The notes under the pieces were generated by a model. That model worked only from the letters and a program-made list of their open reading frames with translations, did not search any database and was not told where the DNA came from. Positions 1 through 9,490 of a stretch of DNA of 64,000 nt are shown here, piece by piece. How positions within the stretch are numbered: position 1 is the first letter of the stretch; each line of letters starts with the position of its first letter. Where the stretch lies: contig NZ_FOGR01000011.1 of assembly GCF_900111275.1 (NCBI RefSeq), forward strand, positions 84,267-148,266, written 5' to 3'. Origin of the DNA: Rhizobium sp. NFR03. GTDB lineage: Bacteria; Pseudomonadota; Alphaproteobacteria; Rhizobiales; Rhizobiaceae. The position numbers and the translations under genes are program-made.

Positions 1-231
1 GTCGCAGAGGACACCGAAGATGCCTATCGGGACGGCATGTGCGTTGGCGCCGCCATCGGCATCGTCGATGCAAGCGGGCATCTGGTTTTGCTCGAGCAAC
101 TGGAGCGGCCTTACAAGGTCGAAGGTATCACCGTCGCATCTGTCGGCGGACAGTCCGAGCTGCTGCTGGTGACGGACGCAGACGATCCGGCGATTCCAGC
201 GCTGCTTCTGTCCATGCCGCTCTTTCGATAA
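1..231 (+). CDS. C-terminal part of an unknown protein, cut by the window edge
   Basis: The frame is open from the first base and ends in TAA at 229-231, giving the last 76 residues of a longer protein. The visible part alternates short beta-type stretches (GAAIGIVD, LVLLEQLERPYKVEGITV, ELLLVTDADDP), which fits a beta-propeller-like or DUF6929-type protein, but that is inference from pattern only. It is followed by 119 bases before the ABC ATPase start, so it could share a transcript with the transporter. No function is proposed. Confidence 0.55.
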   Translation, partial: VAEDTEDAYRDGMCVGAAIGIVDASGHLVLLEQLERPYKVEGITVASVGGQSELLLVTDADDPAIPALLLSMPLFR

Positions 232-350
232 GTCTTTCGTCGTCCGCATACGCACAAACGTCGTCCCTTGATTATGGTGCGCGAGGGCGCTGAATAAATG
301 TCACGCTCTTGTCATCTCGCGGTGGCATGGGAGGACATGAACGGGAGATC

Positions 351-1463
351 ATGTCGTTGCCCCGCCTGAGCTTGAGCGCCATCAGCAAGCGTTTCGATAG
401 TCTGTGGGCGCTGAACCGTGTCTCGCTTGCCATTCCCGACACGGCTTTCCTTGCCCTTCTCGGCCCGTCCGGCTGCGGAAAGACGACGCTGCTCCGGCTG
501 ATCGCCGGCTTGGAGATACCGGATCAGGGGAAGATACTCTTCGACGATCAGGTGGTGGCCGGTGACGGAGCTTTCGTGCCTCCGGAAAAACGGGGCATCG
601 GCATGGTGTTCCAGTCCTATGCACTCTGGCCCACCATGACCGTTCGCGGCAACGTCGAATTCGGATTGAAGGTGGCGGGCCTTGGCGCACGGGAACGAGA
701 GCGGCGGATCGACGACGTTCTGGAGGTCGTCGGGCTACACGGTTTGAAAGACAGGCGGCCGCATGAGCTTTCAGGAGGTCAGCGGCAACGCGTGGCCTTG
801 GCGCGGTCTCTTGCGATGCGGCCGAAACTGATCCTTCTCGATGAGCCGCTTGCCAATCTCGACGCGCATCTGCGAGAGGCGATGCTGGCCGAGTTCCGTC
901 GTATTCACAGCCTGACCGATGCGACCTTCGTTTTCGTCACGCATGATCAGGACGAGGCGATGGCCGTGGCGACGCATGTCGCCGTCCTGGACAAAGGATG
1001 CCTGCAACAGCTGGGGACGCCTGAAGACCTCTACCATCGCCCTGCCTCGCCGATGGTGGCCCGCTTCATCGGACGCGGTAGAACGCTTCCCGTGCGTGTG
1101 GTTGGCGCTCAGGAAGGGATGAACAAGGTCATGCTGGGTGAGGAGATGCTGGAGCTGCAAGGCTCCGCTCCCGTTGGCGATGGGTGGCTCTGCCTCCATG
1201 CATCGGATCTCCAACGGGTGTCCGGTCGCGGCCATCTCAGGACGGAGCTTGTCAGTCAGGTGTTTCAGAACGGCGCGTGGCTCAGCCATTGCCTGCCGAC
1301 CGAAATCGATGGCAACGTTCTTGGTTTGCCGCTGCCCGAACGCCTTGCGTCGGGCACGCCGATCAACCTCGCGATTTCCGGCGGCTGGGTCATAGAACGC
1401 GACGGCTCAACGACTACAGACAGGGTCGTTGACGTGCCTGCGAGGATGGTCCGGGCGACCTGA
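351..1463 (+). CDS. ABC transporter ATP-binding protein (iron/phosphonate/polyamine class)
   Basis: A 370-residue cytoplasmic ATPase that would energise the importer made with the next two genes. Walker A (GPSGCGKTT, near residue 38), Q-loop (VFQSYALWP), signature LSGGQRQ, Walker B (LILLDEP) and the H-loop (THDQ) are all intact. A C-terminal TOBE-like part of about 120 residues follows, as in FbpC, PotA and PhnT proteins. An in-frame TTG at 309 and an ATG at 327 would give longer proteins; ATG 351 is chosen because homology to ABC ATPases begins immediately after it and GGGAG lies at 343-347, although the spacing is short. Transcribed with the binding protein (gap 197 bases) and permease. Confidence 0.9.
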   Translation: MSLPRLSLSAISKRFDSLWALNRVSLAIPDTAFLALLGPSGCGKTTLLRLIAGLEIPDQGKILFDDQVVAGDGAFVPPEKRGIGMVFQSYALWPTMTVRGNVEFGLKVAGLGARERERRIDDVLEVVGLHGLKDRRPHELSGGQRQRVALARSLAMRPKLILLDEPLANLDAHLREAMLAEFRRIHSLTDATFVFVTHDQDEAMAVATHVAVLDKGCLQQLGTPEDLYHRPASPMVARFIGRGRTLPVRVVGAQEGMNKVMLGEEMLELQGSAPVGDGWLCLHASDLQRVSGRGHLRTELVSQVFQNGAWLSHCLPTEIDGNVLGLPLPERLASGTPINLAISGGWVIERDGSTTTDRVVDVPARMVRAT

Positions 1464-1660
1464 CAGGGCAAGGCCACCGCCGGCATCGTCAGGCGCCGTC
1501 TGCGGATGTCCGCGTGCCCGGCGCATGTCACACGAAGATCAAGAAACTGTCGTCTCGCTGTCATCTGCCCGCGCTACCCGGAAACACGCTTGCAGCCCTG
1601 CAGGTACTCTGCCGTCCGGGCGGGCCCTGTCCGCCACGCGCGCCTTTCCGCGAGGTCCAC

Positions 1661-2638
1661 ATGTTCATCCGCACGCTTCTCGCCACCACAATCGCTGCTG
1701 GCCTTGCTTTCCACGCACAAGCCGAGGAGACGATCACTGTCTACACCTCGCAACCGCAGGACCAGATGACCGAGGTCGTCAAGGCATTCAACGCGGAGCA
1801 TCCCGATATCAAGGTCGAACTCTTCCGGTCGGGCACGACGGAGATCATGGCCAAGTTGCAGGCTGAATATGCAGCCGGCAAGAGCCCGGCAGACGTTGTC
1901 CTGATCGCCGATACGGTTGCCATGACGCAGCTGAAGAACGATGACCGTCTGCTCGCCATCCCCGATGCGCCGGTGACGGGCATCGATCCCGCTTTCATCG
2001 ACACCGACAAGACCTACTTCGGCACCAAGGTCATCACCACCGGCATCGTCTACAACACGGACCTCGTGAAGACGGCGCCGAAGAGCTGGAACGACCTGCT
2101 GGCCACCGACGTCGCGAAGAGCCTGATCATGCCGAGCCCGCTCTATTCCGGCGCTGCCGTGATTCATGTGGGCACGATGACGCAACAGCCGCAATTCGGC
2201 TGGGGCTACTACGAAAAGCTTGCTAAGGCGGGCGCGGTTGCCGGGCAGGGCAATGGCACCGTGATCGAAGCCGTCGCCCGTGGCGAGAAAGCCTATGGCA
2301 TCATCATCGAATACATGGCCCTAAACGCCAAGAAGAAGGGATCGCCTGTCGATTTCGTGTTCCCGAGCGAGGGAGTGAGCTCGATCACGCAGCCGGTCGC
2401 CGTCCTGAAGGCATCCGACACGGTGGAAGCCGCCAAGACTTTTGTCGCCTGGCAGCTTTCCAAGACGGCTCAGGAACAGGCAAGCGCGCAAGGCTATTTC
2501 CCGGTTGTGCCGGGCATAACCCAGCCGAAGGGGTATCCTGCTCTCGACACGTTGAAGATCCTGCCGGCCGATAGCGCCGCCATGCTCAAGGCGGACGCCG
2601 AGAGCAAGGAGACATTTGCCGAACTCTTCGGCGGCTGA
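1661..2638 (+). CDS. ABC transporter periplasmic substrate-binding protein
   Basis: A 325-residue protein with a clear signal peptide (basic MFIR, hydrophobic core, cleavage after AFHAQA, mature end EETITVYTS). The mature sequence has the opening ITVYTSQPQDQMTEVVKAF typical of the ferric-iron and 2-aminoethylphosphonate binding protein family (AfuA/FbpA/PhnS class). It would capture the ligand in the periplasm for the fused permease encoded 8 bases downstream. ATG 1661 is preferred over an upstream in-frame start at 1514 because the signal peptide begins there and GAGG precedes it at 1652-1655. The ligand is not decided by sequence: iron, aminoethylphosphonate or another small anion remain possible. 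Confidence 0.88.
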   Translation: MFIRTLLATTIAAGLAFHAQAEETITVYTSQPQDQMTEVVKAFNAEHPDIKVELFRSGTTEIMAKLQAEYAAGKSPADVVLIADTVAMTQLKNDDRLLAIPDAPVTGIDPAFIDTDKTYFGTKVITTGIVYNTDLVKTAPKSWNDLLATDVAKSLIMPSPLYSGAAVIHVGTMTQQPQFGWGYYEKLAKAGAVAGQGNGTVIEAVARGEKAYGIIIEYMALNAKKKGSPVDFVFPSEGVSSITQPVAVLKASDTVEAAKTFVAWQLSKTAQEQASAQGYFPVVPGITQPKGYPALDTLKILPADSAAMLKADAESKETFAELFGG

Positions 2639-2646
2639 TCCGCTCG

Positions 2647-4332
2647 ATGATCCGTCCGAGGCCAACGGGAGGCGAGCGCATGCTCGTCTCCCTTCTCGTC
2701 GTCTACGTTGCCATCACGACGCTCTGGCCTCTCGCGCGGCTCTTTGCCAATGCCTTGCAGCCGGGAGAAGACGGCGCGTGGCTGGGATTGATGCTGACGA
2801 CGCTCTCCAGCCGCTCGACGCTGCGCGCCCTGTCCGGCACCCTGCAGACGTCGGTCCTATCCGTTGTCATCTCGACCCTGCTCGGCGTTATCCTCGCCTT
2901 TGCCGTCAGCCTTTTGAAGCTGCGGGCGCGATCGGCCCTGACCTTCCTCATCCTGATGCCGCTGATCGTTCCATCGCAAACGATGGCGCTCGCCTGGATC
3001 GAGCTTCTGGGAGCGCAGTCGCCGATCCTGAAGCCGCTTGGGCTGGCACCGCCGCCGGGCGCCGCCAATCCGCTGTACTCGACAGGCGGTATCGCACTTG
3101 TGATGGGGATCGAGCATATGCCGCTCGTCTTCATTGCGGTACGCGCGGCGCTCAGGGCGTTGCCGGCGGATCTGGTCGAGGCAGCCCGCATCATCGGCAT
3201 TCCAGCAGGCCGGATTGGTCGTAATATCGTGCTGCCGATCGTCATGCCGGCGGTACTGGCTGGCAGTCTGATCGCGTTTACCGCCGCTATCGGCAATTTC
3301 GGGGTGCCGGCCCTGCTTGGCATTCCCGGTCGAATTCCCGTGTTGACGACGCAAATCTATCAGCGTCTGAATGGCTTCGGCCCGGCCGCCGCCGGTCAGG
3401 TGGCGACGCTGGCCCTTATCCTGACGCTGATGGCAGCGCTTGCCATTTTCTCGCGCAATCTCGTTACGAAACGTTTTGCCGTTCCGCTTCCGGCAGGCGC
3501 GCCTTTCGTGCCAAACCGGGCGGCGCCCGCTATCGAGGTCCTGCTCTGGCTGGCGGTGCTCGCGCTGTCGCTGGTACCGCTTGCAGCCCTCGCGATGACG
3601 GCGCTTCTGCCAGCCGTCGGTGTCCCCTTTGGCGCGGACACCGTCAGCCTCGACCAGTTCCGTGCCGTGCTCGGCAACGATGCCGTACGGCGCGCTTTTG
3701 CCAATTCACTCCTGCTCTCCTGTGTGACCGCTCTTCTCTGCGGGCTCGTCTCCGTTCCTTTCGCCTTTCTCTGCATCCGCCGGACAAATCCCGTGCTGAA
3801 AATTCTCGACACGGCGATCGAGGTGCCCTGGGTTGTCCCTGGCACGGTCGTAGGGCTGGGCATGATCCTCGCGTTCCTCAGACCTCTGCCGCTGATCGGC
3901 GTTTCGATCTATGGAACGATGACCATTCTGGTCGTTGCCTATCTCGCGCGCTTCCTGCCGCTGGTCCTCAGACCGATCGTCGCAGCTGCGCAGTCGGCCG
4001 ACCCCTCGCTCGACGAGGCGGCGCGCGTCGCAGGTGCGGGGCTCGCTCGTCGCATCCTGTCGGTCTTCTTCCCCGGCGTTCTGCCGGCGGCGGTGGCGGG
4101 TGCTGTCGTCATCGTCATGACGGCGCTCAACGAGTTGACGGTCTCGTCCCTCCTCTGGTCCTCCGGCAACGAAACGATCGGCGTCATGGTCTTCGCCCTG
4201 CAATACGAAGGCAATTCCACAGCGGCCGCGGCGGTGGCACTTCTGTCCATGCTTCTGGTATTGGTTCTGGTCGTCATCGTTTCAGCCCTTGGAGGATGGC
4301 TGCCAAAGAGAACGCTTCCCTGGGGCGAGTAG
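2647..4332 (+). CDS. ABC transporter permease, fused two-domain (FbpB type)
   Basis: A 561-residue inner-membrane protein with about 12 hydrophobic segments arranged as two homologous halves. Each half carries an EAA-loop: the first near residues 175-195 (VEAARIIGIPAGRIGRNIV), the second near 455-475 (DEAARVAGAGLARRILSVF). Fusion of the two permease domains in one chain is the FbpB/PhnU arrangement, so one gene supplies the whole channel. It starts 8 bases after the binding-protein stop and closes the three-gene transport operon (ATPase, binding protein, permease). No terminator hairpin is obvious after the TAG stop. Confidence 0.9.
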   Translation: MIRPRPTGGERMLVSLLVVYVAITTLWPLARLFANALQPGEDGAWLGLMLTTLSSRSTLRALSGTLQTSVLSVVISTLLGVILAFAVSLLKLRARSALTFLILMPLIVPSQTMALAWIELLGAQSPILKPLGLAPPPGAANPLYSTGGIALVMGIEHMPLVFIAVRAALRALPADLVEAARIIGIPAGRIGRNIVLPIVMPAVLAGSLIAFTAAIGNFGVPALLGIPGRIPVLTTQIYQRLNGFGPAAAGQVATLALILTLMAALAIFSRNLVTKRFAVPLPAGAPFVPNRAAPAIEVLLWLAVLALSLVPLAALAMTALLPAVGVPFGADTVSLDQFRAVLGNDAVRRAFANSLLLSCVTALLCGLVSVPFAFLCIRRTNPVLKILDTAIEVPWVVPGTVVGLGMILAFLRPLPLIGVSIYGTMTILVVAYLARFLPLVLRPIVAAAQSADPSLDEAARVAGAGLARRILSVFFPGVLPAAVAGAVVIVMTALNELTVSSLLWSSGNETIGVMVFALQYEGNSTAAAAVALLSMLLVLVLVVIVSALGGWLPKRTLPWGE

Positions 4333-4678
4333 ATAAATTTGGAGACCGGCCGCCTTCTTCCGCTTCCAGCGTCAGGCCACCTTGCCAGATACTGTGTTGT
4401 GCTGACCGGATAATCGGTCTCCTCATGTAGAGAGCATATCCACATTCCGTAGGACTGTGATGAACGCCGGGTTGCTCGAAACCATCCCAAAAATCGGGTT
4501 AGCTAACAAAAACTATCAAGTTTTACTCCCGGAAGCGGCAGCGTTTCTGGGGACGCAGCAAACGTATCGTGCCATCGGTAAGACTAAAACTAAATTTTAA
4601 TCATCTTCATTTATATTCATACATTATCCGGTCTAAAATAGCTTGACGGGATGCAAAGATCTGGGGGCGGCAGAGGTC
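4333..4678. other. intergenic region upstream of the chemoreceptor
   Basis: These 346 bases carry no convincing reading frame. The stretch from about 4490 to 4645 is clearly richer in A and T than its surroundings, as expected for a promoter region in a high-GC genome, and the chemoreceptor ribosome-binding site lies at its end. I could not identify a specific sigma-factor motif, riboswitch or terminator in it. Confidence 0.5.
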
Positions 4679-6406
4679 ATGTTCAAGAAGTACGATATTT
4701 CGAAGATGCAGCAGCAATCGATGAAGTCGATTACGGCGAACATCATGATCGCGGATGTGGACCTCAACATCCGTTATATGAACGACGCCGTCATGGACTT
4801 GCTCAAGGAGGCCGGGCCGGACCTGAAGAAGGAGCTGCCACGGTTCGATTTCGACAAGTTGATCGGCAGCAATATCGATATTTTCCACAAGAACCCGTCT
4901 CACCAGCGCAACATGCTTGCGGCCCTCAAGACGCAGCATCGCGCGACGATCTGGATCGGCCAGCGAGCGTTCGACTTGATTGTCACGCCGCTCCTGAACG
5001 GCGCGAAGACGACAGGCTTCGTCGTCGAGTGGGGCAACGCCAAAGAACGTCTTCAGAATCTGGACTACCAGGCGCAGATGGTCGCCATCAGCCGTTCCCA
5101 GGGCATCATCGAGTTTACCACTCAGGGAGAGATCGTCTCGGCGAACGCCAATTTTCTGAACGCCCTCAATTACAGCATGGATGAGATCAAGGGACGTTCG
5201 CACAGCATGCTGGTGGAGCCCTGTTACGCGCAATCGCCGGAATACAAGGCCTTCTGGGATGCGCTGCGGCGAGGCGAGGTGCAGGCTGCCGAGTTCACCC
5301 GCTATGGCAAGAACGGCAAGACCATTTTTATCAACGCGTCCTATAATCCGATCCTGGATGCGAAGGGCAAGGTAACCAAGATCGTCAAATTCGCGACGGA
5401 TGTGACCGAACGCGTGGAAGCCGTCAGTGCCATCCGCGAGGCCCTGACCAAACTTGCGGACGGAGATCTCTCGTTCAGCCTCGATAAGCCGTTCGCATCC
5501 GATTTCGAGAGCCTCCGCAGCACGATGAACGTCGCTCTGAGCCAGATGCGGAACACGCTTGGGGCCGTTGCCCGATCGACTGCACAGATCGACACGGGAA
5601 CGCGGGAAATCAGCCGCAGCGCCGAGGATCTGTCGAGGCGCACGGAGCAGCAGGCAGCCTCTCTCGAAGAAACGGCGGCAGCGCTCGATGAGATCACGGT
5701 CAATGTCTCCAACGCCGCCAAACGTGCGGAAGAGGCGCGTCGTTCCGCCTCGACAGCCAGCGAGAATGCCGAACGCTCGGGCAATGTCGTCGCCGATGCG
5801 GTCGGCGCCATGTCTCGCATCGAGGCATCCTCCAACCAGATTTCCAACATCATCGGTGTTATCGACGAGATTGCGTTTCAGACCAACCTTCTCGCTTTGA
5901 ATGCGGGCGTCGAAGCCGCGCGTGCGGGCGAAGCAGGCAAGGGATTTGCCGTCGTCGCCCAAGAGGTGCGCGAACTTGCTCAGAGGTCCGCGCAGGCGGC
6001 CAAGGAGATCAAGGAGCTTATCCGCAACTCCTCGAACGAGGTCAGCACCGGCGTCAAACTGGTAAGCGAGACCGGGGAAGCATTGCAGACCATCCGCGGC
6101 AACATCGTTGTGGTCAACGAACATATGGAGGCCATTACCAGCTCCGCGCGCGAGCAGGCGACGGGTCTCTCCGAGGTGAACGCCGCCGTCAACCAGATGG
6201 ACCAGGTAACACAGCAGAACGCGGCTATGGTCGAGGAAACGAATGCGGCCAGCGCCACATTGGCGCAGGAGACCGCCACGCTGCGAGACCTGATCCAGCA
6301 TTTCGAACTCGGACAGGATGCGACGAGGACGTCCCTCTCTTCGTCACAGTCTGCCTCGTCCTATCAGCGCACGGAGGCTCCGGCGCGGCGGGTGGCGATG
6401 CGGTAG
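4679..6406 (+). CDS. methyl-accepting chemotaxis protein, soluble, PAS-containing
   Basis: A 575-residue receptor without any hydrophobic membrane segment, so probably cytoplasmic. It has an N-terminal PAS-like part (about 15-130), a second PAS domain (about 135-255, ending DVTERVEA), a short HAMP-like stretch ([10 protein letters not shown]) and a long coiled-coil signalling domain. The hairpin tip is the canonical one ([19 protein letters not shown] then [19 protein letters not shown]), which contacts CheA and CheW. ATG 4679 has AGAGG just upstream; a TTG at 4643 is in frame but has no such support. No che genes adjoin it, so it would feed a remote chemotaxis complex. The C-terminal end lacks a clear CheR-docking pentapeptide. 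Confidence 0.92.
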   Translation: MFKKYDISKMQQQSMKSITANIMIADVDLNIRYMNDAVMDLLKEAGPDLKKELPRFDFDKLIGSNIDIFHKNPSHQRNMLAALKTQHRATIWIGQRAFDLIVTPLLNGAKTTGFVVEWGNAKERLQNLDYQAQMVAISRSQGIIEFTTQGEIVSANANFLNALNYSMDEIKGRSHSMLVEPCYAQSPEYKAFWDALRRGEVQAAEFTRYGKNGKTIFINASYNPILDAKGKVTKIVKFATDVTERVEAVSAIREALTKLADGDLSFSLDKPFASDFESLRSTMNVALSQMRNTLGAVARSTAQIDTGTREISRSAEDLSRRTEQQAASLEETAAALDEITVNVSNAAKRAEEARRSASTASENAERSGNVVADAVGAMSRIEASSNQISNIIGVIDEIAFQTNLLALNAGVEAARAGEAGKGFAVVAQEVRELAQRSAQAAKEIKELIRNSSNEVSTGVKLVSETGEALQTIRGNIVVVNEHMEAITSSAREQATGLSEVNAAVNQMDQVTQQNAAMVEETNAASATLAQETATLRDLIQHFELGQDATRTSLSSSQSASSYQRTEAPARRVAMR

Positions 6407-6473
6407 CCAAATCGACGCGGTTCCGATTTTCTCGCGACCGCGCCGATCATGAAGACGAGTCCGCTGAAGGGCC

Positions 6474-7436
6474 TCATGGTGTCCGGTCTTGCACGCCTCC
6501 GTTCGGAAAGCGCTCCGAGGGGTGCAGGACCGAAGCCGCTTCTCGGATCGTCTGCAACAGGATCGAAAGAGGCAAGGACGCTATCGCGTCGGCGCGCATC
6601 GTCAGACCCACGGGTCCGCGCGTCTCGCGGGTGTCGATCGGGAGCTTTGCCAGCAGCCCGTTCTCGATGTCGTTGGCGACCACGCCTTCGGAGATGATCC
6701 AGACGGCATCGCTCATCTGGATGAACGCCCGCCCGAAAGCGTCCGAGACGGTCTCGACCTGGTCGGGAAGGTGTCCCGTCCCGTTTGCGATGAGGAGATT
6801 ATCGACAAAGGGGCGGATGATCGCGGTCCGCGTGGGCATCAGGATCGTGTAATCGCTGAGACGGGAAAGCGGCGATCCCTTGTGGGACAGCAGCGGATGT
6901 CCGGCCCGGACGGCGAAGACGACCTGCTCGGAATAGAGATGCTCGAAGGTAAATCCGGTCATCTTCTCGGCTGCCGCCAGACGTCCGATCACCAGTTCCA
7001 GATCGCCGACACGAAGCTGCTCGAGAAGCACGGCATTTTCGCCTGTGACAATCTTGACGCGGCTCCAGGTCTTCTCGTTCATGAAGAGCTGCATCGCGCG
7101 CGGCATGATATGGGTCGATACCGTGGGCAGGGCGCCGATGCGGATCATCGGGGCTTCGCCGGAGCGTTCACGGGAGACGGAGTCAATGCCTTGCCGCAGG
7201 GCCGTCAACGCCGCTCCGGCATGCCGGAGGAAGACCTCGCCGTGCCGCGTGATGCGGATACCGCGTCCCTCGCGCTCGATCACGGCAACGCCGAGGATCT
7301 GTTCGAGTTCGCGGATGGTCTTGGTCACGGCCGGCTGGGTGATGTGCAGGCCGGTCGCCGCCTTCACCACGCTTTTCTGTCGGGCGACCTCGACGAATGT
7401 CTGCAGGTGGCGAACCTTGATGCCGGATTCATTCAT
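6474..7436 (-). CDS. pcaQ: LysR-type activator of the protocatechuate operon, PcaQ
   Basis: A LysR-family regulator with an N-terminal winged helix-turn-helix (VRHLQTFVEVARQKSVVKAA then ITQPAVTKTIRELEQILG) and a substrate-binding-fold effector domain, of about 320 residues as usual for PcaQ. It is divergent from pcaDCHGB, which is the classical PcaQ arrangement in Rhizobiaceae, where the inducer is beta-carboxy-cis,cis-muconate (family knowledge). The longest frame starts at 7451, but that ATG lies inside the PcaQ operator, so the in-frame ATG at 7436 is preferred; neither start has a good ribosome-binding site. The 15-base ambiguity does not change the domain content. Confidence 0.92.
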   Translation of the reverse strand: MNESGIKVRHLQTFVEVARQKSVVKAATGLHITQPAVTKTIRELEQILGVAVIEREGRGIRITRHGEVFLRHAGAALTALRQGIDSVSRERSGEAPMIRIGALPTVSTHIMPRAMQLFMNEKTWSRVKIVTGENAVLLEQLRVGDLELVIGRLAAAEKMTGFTFEHLYSEQVVFAVRAGHPLLSHKGSPLSRLSDYTILMPTRTAIIRPFVDNLLIANGTGHLPDQVETVSDAFGRAFIQMSDAVWIISEGVVANDIENGLLAKLPIDTRETRGPVGLTMRADAIASLPLSILLQTIREAASVLHPSERFPNGGVQDRTP

Positions 7437-7442
7437 GGACGC

Positions 7443-7458
7443 ATAACTCATTGGTTAT
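7443..7458. promoter_or_regulatory. PcaQ operator in the pcaQ-pcaD intergenic region
   Basis: The sequence ATAACT-CATT-GGTTAT is a near-perfect dyad. It matches the PcaQ box described in Sinorhizobium (ATAACC-N4-GGTTAA) with one mismatch per arm. It sits 67 bases before the pcaD start and just upstream of pcaQ, so one site could both activate pcaD and repress pcaQ, as LysR regulators usually do. Confidence 0.8.
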
Positions 7459-7525
7459 CGATCCCATCTGAATTATCATTTTACAGATGCGGAGCAAGGC
7501 ACCATTCTGAACCTGGGAGGTGCCT

Positions 7526-8326
7526 ATGCGATTTATGAACGTCAACGATGTAACGATCCACCACGAGGTCGTCGGCGATCCCGCGACGAAACCCGTGCTC
7601 GTCTTCATCAATTCGCTCGGCACCGATTTCCGCATCTGGAACGACGTCACGGATCGTCTGAAAGATGCGTTCGCCGTACTCCTCTACGACATGCGGGGAC
7701 ATGGACTTTCGGGCAACGGTGGCGGGGCCGCGACCATCGAGGATCATGCAGCCGACCTGTCCGGCCTTCTCGATCGTCTCTCCATCACGCGCACCGTCAT
7801 CTGCGGCCTGTCCGTCGGTGGGCTGGTTGCGCAGGCGCTTTACCAGCGCCGCCCGGATCTGGTTCGGGCGCTTATACTCTGCGCAACCGCCCACAAGATC
7901 GGCACGCCCGATATGTGGAACGCGCGGATCCAGGCCGTCGCGGAGGGCGGGATCGAGAGTATCCTTGATGCCGTCATGGAGCGCTGGTTCACGCCTGCCT
8001 TCCGAAATCCGGAAAACGCCGCCTATGCCGGCTATCGCGCCATGCTGGCCCGCCAACCGGCGGCAGGTTACGTGGCCGCCTGCGCGGCGATCCGTGATGC
8101 GGATTACACCGATGCTGCCGCCGGCATCGCGGTGCCCACGATCTGCATCGTCGGCGATCAGGATGGCTCCACGCCGCCGGACCTCGTGCGCCTTACGTCA
8201 AACCTGATCCAGGGTGCCCGGTTCGAGATCATCGCCGATGCCGGGCATATCCCCTGTGTCGAGCAGCCGGACGCATTGTGCGAAATCCTACGCTCTTTCC
8301 TCCATTCTCTCGATCAAAAGGCCTGA
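7526..8326 (+). CDS. pcaD: 3-oxoadipate enol-lactonase
   Basis: Hydrolyses 3-oxoadipate enol-lactone to 3-oxoadipate in the cytoplasm. The 266-residue alpha/beta hydrolase has the nucleophile elbow GLSVGG, an acid in GDQDGSTPP and the catalytic histidine in AGHIPCVEQP. ATG 7526 follows GGGAGG at 7515-7520 with 5-base spacing; GTG 7520 and ATG 7535 are in frame but less well placed. It is the first gene of pcaDCHGB and its TGA overlaps the next ATG. Position next to pcaC separates it from other lactone hydrolases of the same fold. Confidence 0.93.
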   Translation: MRFMNVNDVTIHHEVVGDPATKPVLVFINSLGTDFRIWNDVTDRLKDAFAVLLYDMRGHGLSGNGGGAATIEDHAADLSGLLDRLSITRTVICGLSVGGLVAQALYQRRPDLVRALILCATAHKIGTPDMWNARIQAVAEGGIESILDAVMERWFTPAFRNPENAAYAGYRAMLARQPAAGYVAACAAIRDADYTDAAAGIAVPTICIVGDQDGSTPPDLVRLTSNLIQGARFEIIADAGHIPCVEQPDALCEILRSFLHSLDQKA

Positions 8327-8328
8327 TG

Positions 8329-8739
8329 ATGTCCGCAACGAATTCGGAGCGATACCGGCAGGGCATGGCCACGCGCCGCGCGGTGCTGGGAGACGCGCAT
8401 GTCGACCGTGCAGAGGCCGCGGCCACGGAGATGGACCGGCCGTTTCAGGCCCTCATTACGGAGGCGGCATGGGGCCATGTCTGGTCGCGCGATACGCTGA
8501 CGAAGCGGGAACGATCGATTGTTACCATCGCGCTGCTGGCCGCGCTCGGTCAGGACGAGGAGGTCGCCATGCATATCCGGGCAACCCTGAACACCGGTGC
8601 ATCGCGTGAGGATATCGGCGAGGCGCTGTTGCATGTCGCGATCTATGCCGGCGTACCCGCCGCCAACCACGCCATCAAGATTGCCAAGCGCACGTATGCC
8701 GAAATGGATGCAGAAGCGGCGCATGCGGAAAGAGGATAA
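8329..8739 (+). CDS. pcaC: 4-carboxymuconolactone decarboxylase
   Basis: Decarboxylates 4-carboxymuconolactone to 3-oxoadipate enol-lactone. The 136-residue protein has the AhpD-like CMD fold with the typical blocks [32 protein letters not shown] and [13 protein letters not shown], and ends in [15 protein letters not shown]. Two consecutive ATG codons occur at 8326 and 8329; the first overlaps the pcaD stop, and the second is better spaced from AAAAGG at 8317-8321. Translational coupling to pcaD is likely. Confidence 0.93.
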   Translation: MSATNSERYRQGMATRRAVLGDAHVDRAEAAATEMDRPFQALITEAAWGHVWSRDTLTKRERSIVTIALLAALGQDEEVAMHIRATLNTGASREDIGEALLHVAIYAGVPAANHAIKIAKRTYAEMDAEAAHAERG

Positions 8740-8740
8740 G

Positions 8741-9490
8741 ATGCCGATGCCATCTCGTGAGGAGCCGGAAACCGGCGCTTTCTTCGGACGTGACCGGACA
8801 TGGCACGCTCCGGCGCTGACCCCGGGCTACAAGACATCCGTGCTGCGCTCGCCGCAGCGGGCGCTTCTGTCGCTTGATGGGACGCTGTCGGAAACGACCG
8901 GGCCTGTCTTCGGCCACGGGATCATCGGAGAGCAGGACAACGATCTCATCCATAATTTCGCAAAACCCGGCGAAAGCGCGATCGGCGAGCGGATCGTGGT
9001 GCACGGCCGCGTGCTGGATGAACGCGGCAAGCCGGTGCGCGGCGCTCTGCTCGAGTTCTGGCAGGCCAATGCCGGGGGGCGCTACAGGCACAAGAAGGAA
9101 ACCTATCTCGCGGCTCTCGATCCCAATTTCGGTGGTTGCGGCCGCACGATCTGCGACGATGACGGATATTATGCCTTTCGCACGGTCAGGCCCGGCGCCT
9201 ATCCCTGGCCGAATGGCGTCAACGACTGGCGCCCGGCGCATATCCATTTTTCCGTGTTCGGTCATGGCTTTGCGCAGCGGCTGATCACGCAGATGTATTT
9301 CGAGGGCGATCCGATGATCTGGAAATGTCCGATCGTCAACACCATCCCCGACAGGGCCGCCGTCGAGCAGCTGATCGCGCCGCTCGACTGGAACAACACG
9401 ATCCCCATGGATGCGCGGGCGTATCGCTTCGATATCATCCTGCGGGGCCGCCGCTCTACACTGTTCGAAAACCGGCTGGAGGGAAACTGA
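8741..9490 (+). CDS. pcaH: protocatechuate 3,4-dioxygenase, beta subunit
   Basis: The iron-bearing subunit of the intradiol ring-cleavage dioxygenase that opens protocatechuate to 3-carboxy-cis,cis-muconate. All four expected Fe(III) ligands are visible in order: tyrosine in GRYRHKK, tyrosine in GAYPW, and both histidines in PAHIHF. The 249-residue length fits PcaH. The start at 8741 follows AAAGAGGA and lies 1 base after the pcaC stop; a longer in-frame extension from 8597 overlaps pcaC and is not credible. Its TGA overlaps the pcaG ATG by one base, which fits equal synthesis of the two subunits. Confidence 0.96.
   Translation: MPMPSREEPETGAFFGRDRTWHAPALTPGYKTSVLRSPQRALLSLDGTLSETTGPVFGHGIIGEQDNDLIHNFAKPGESAIGERIVVHGRVLDERGKPVRGALLEFWQANAGGRYRHKKETYLAALDPNFGGCGRTICDDDGYYAFRTVRPGAYPWPNGVNDWRPAHIHFSVFGHGFAQRLITQMYFEGDPMIWKCPIVNTIPDRAAVEQLIAPLDWNNTIPMDARAYRFDIILRGRRSTLFENRLEGN

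Noticed and set aside
4607..6301. A 564-codon frame on the minus strand
   Set aside because: It is the exact antisense of the chemoreceptor coding region. Its protein has no family resemblance and arises from high GC at the third codon position.
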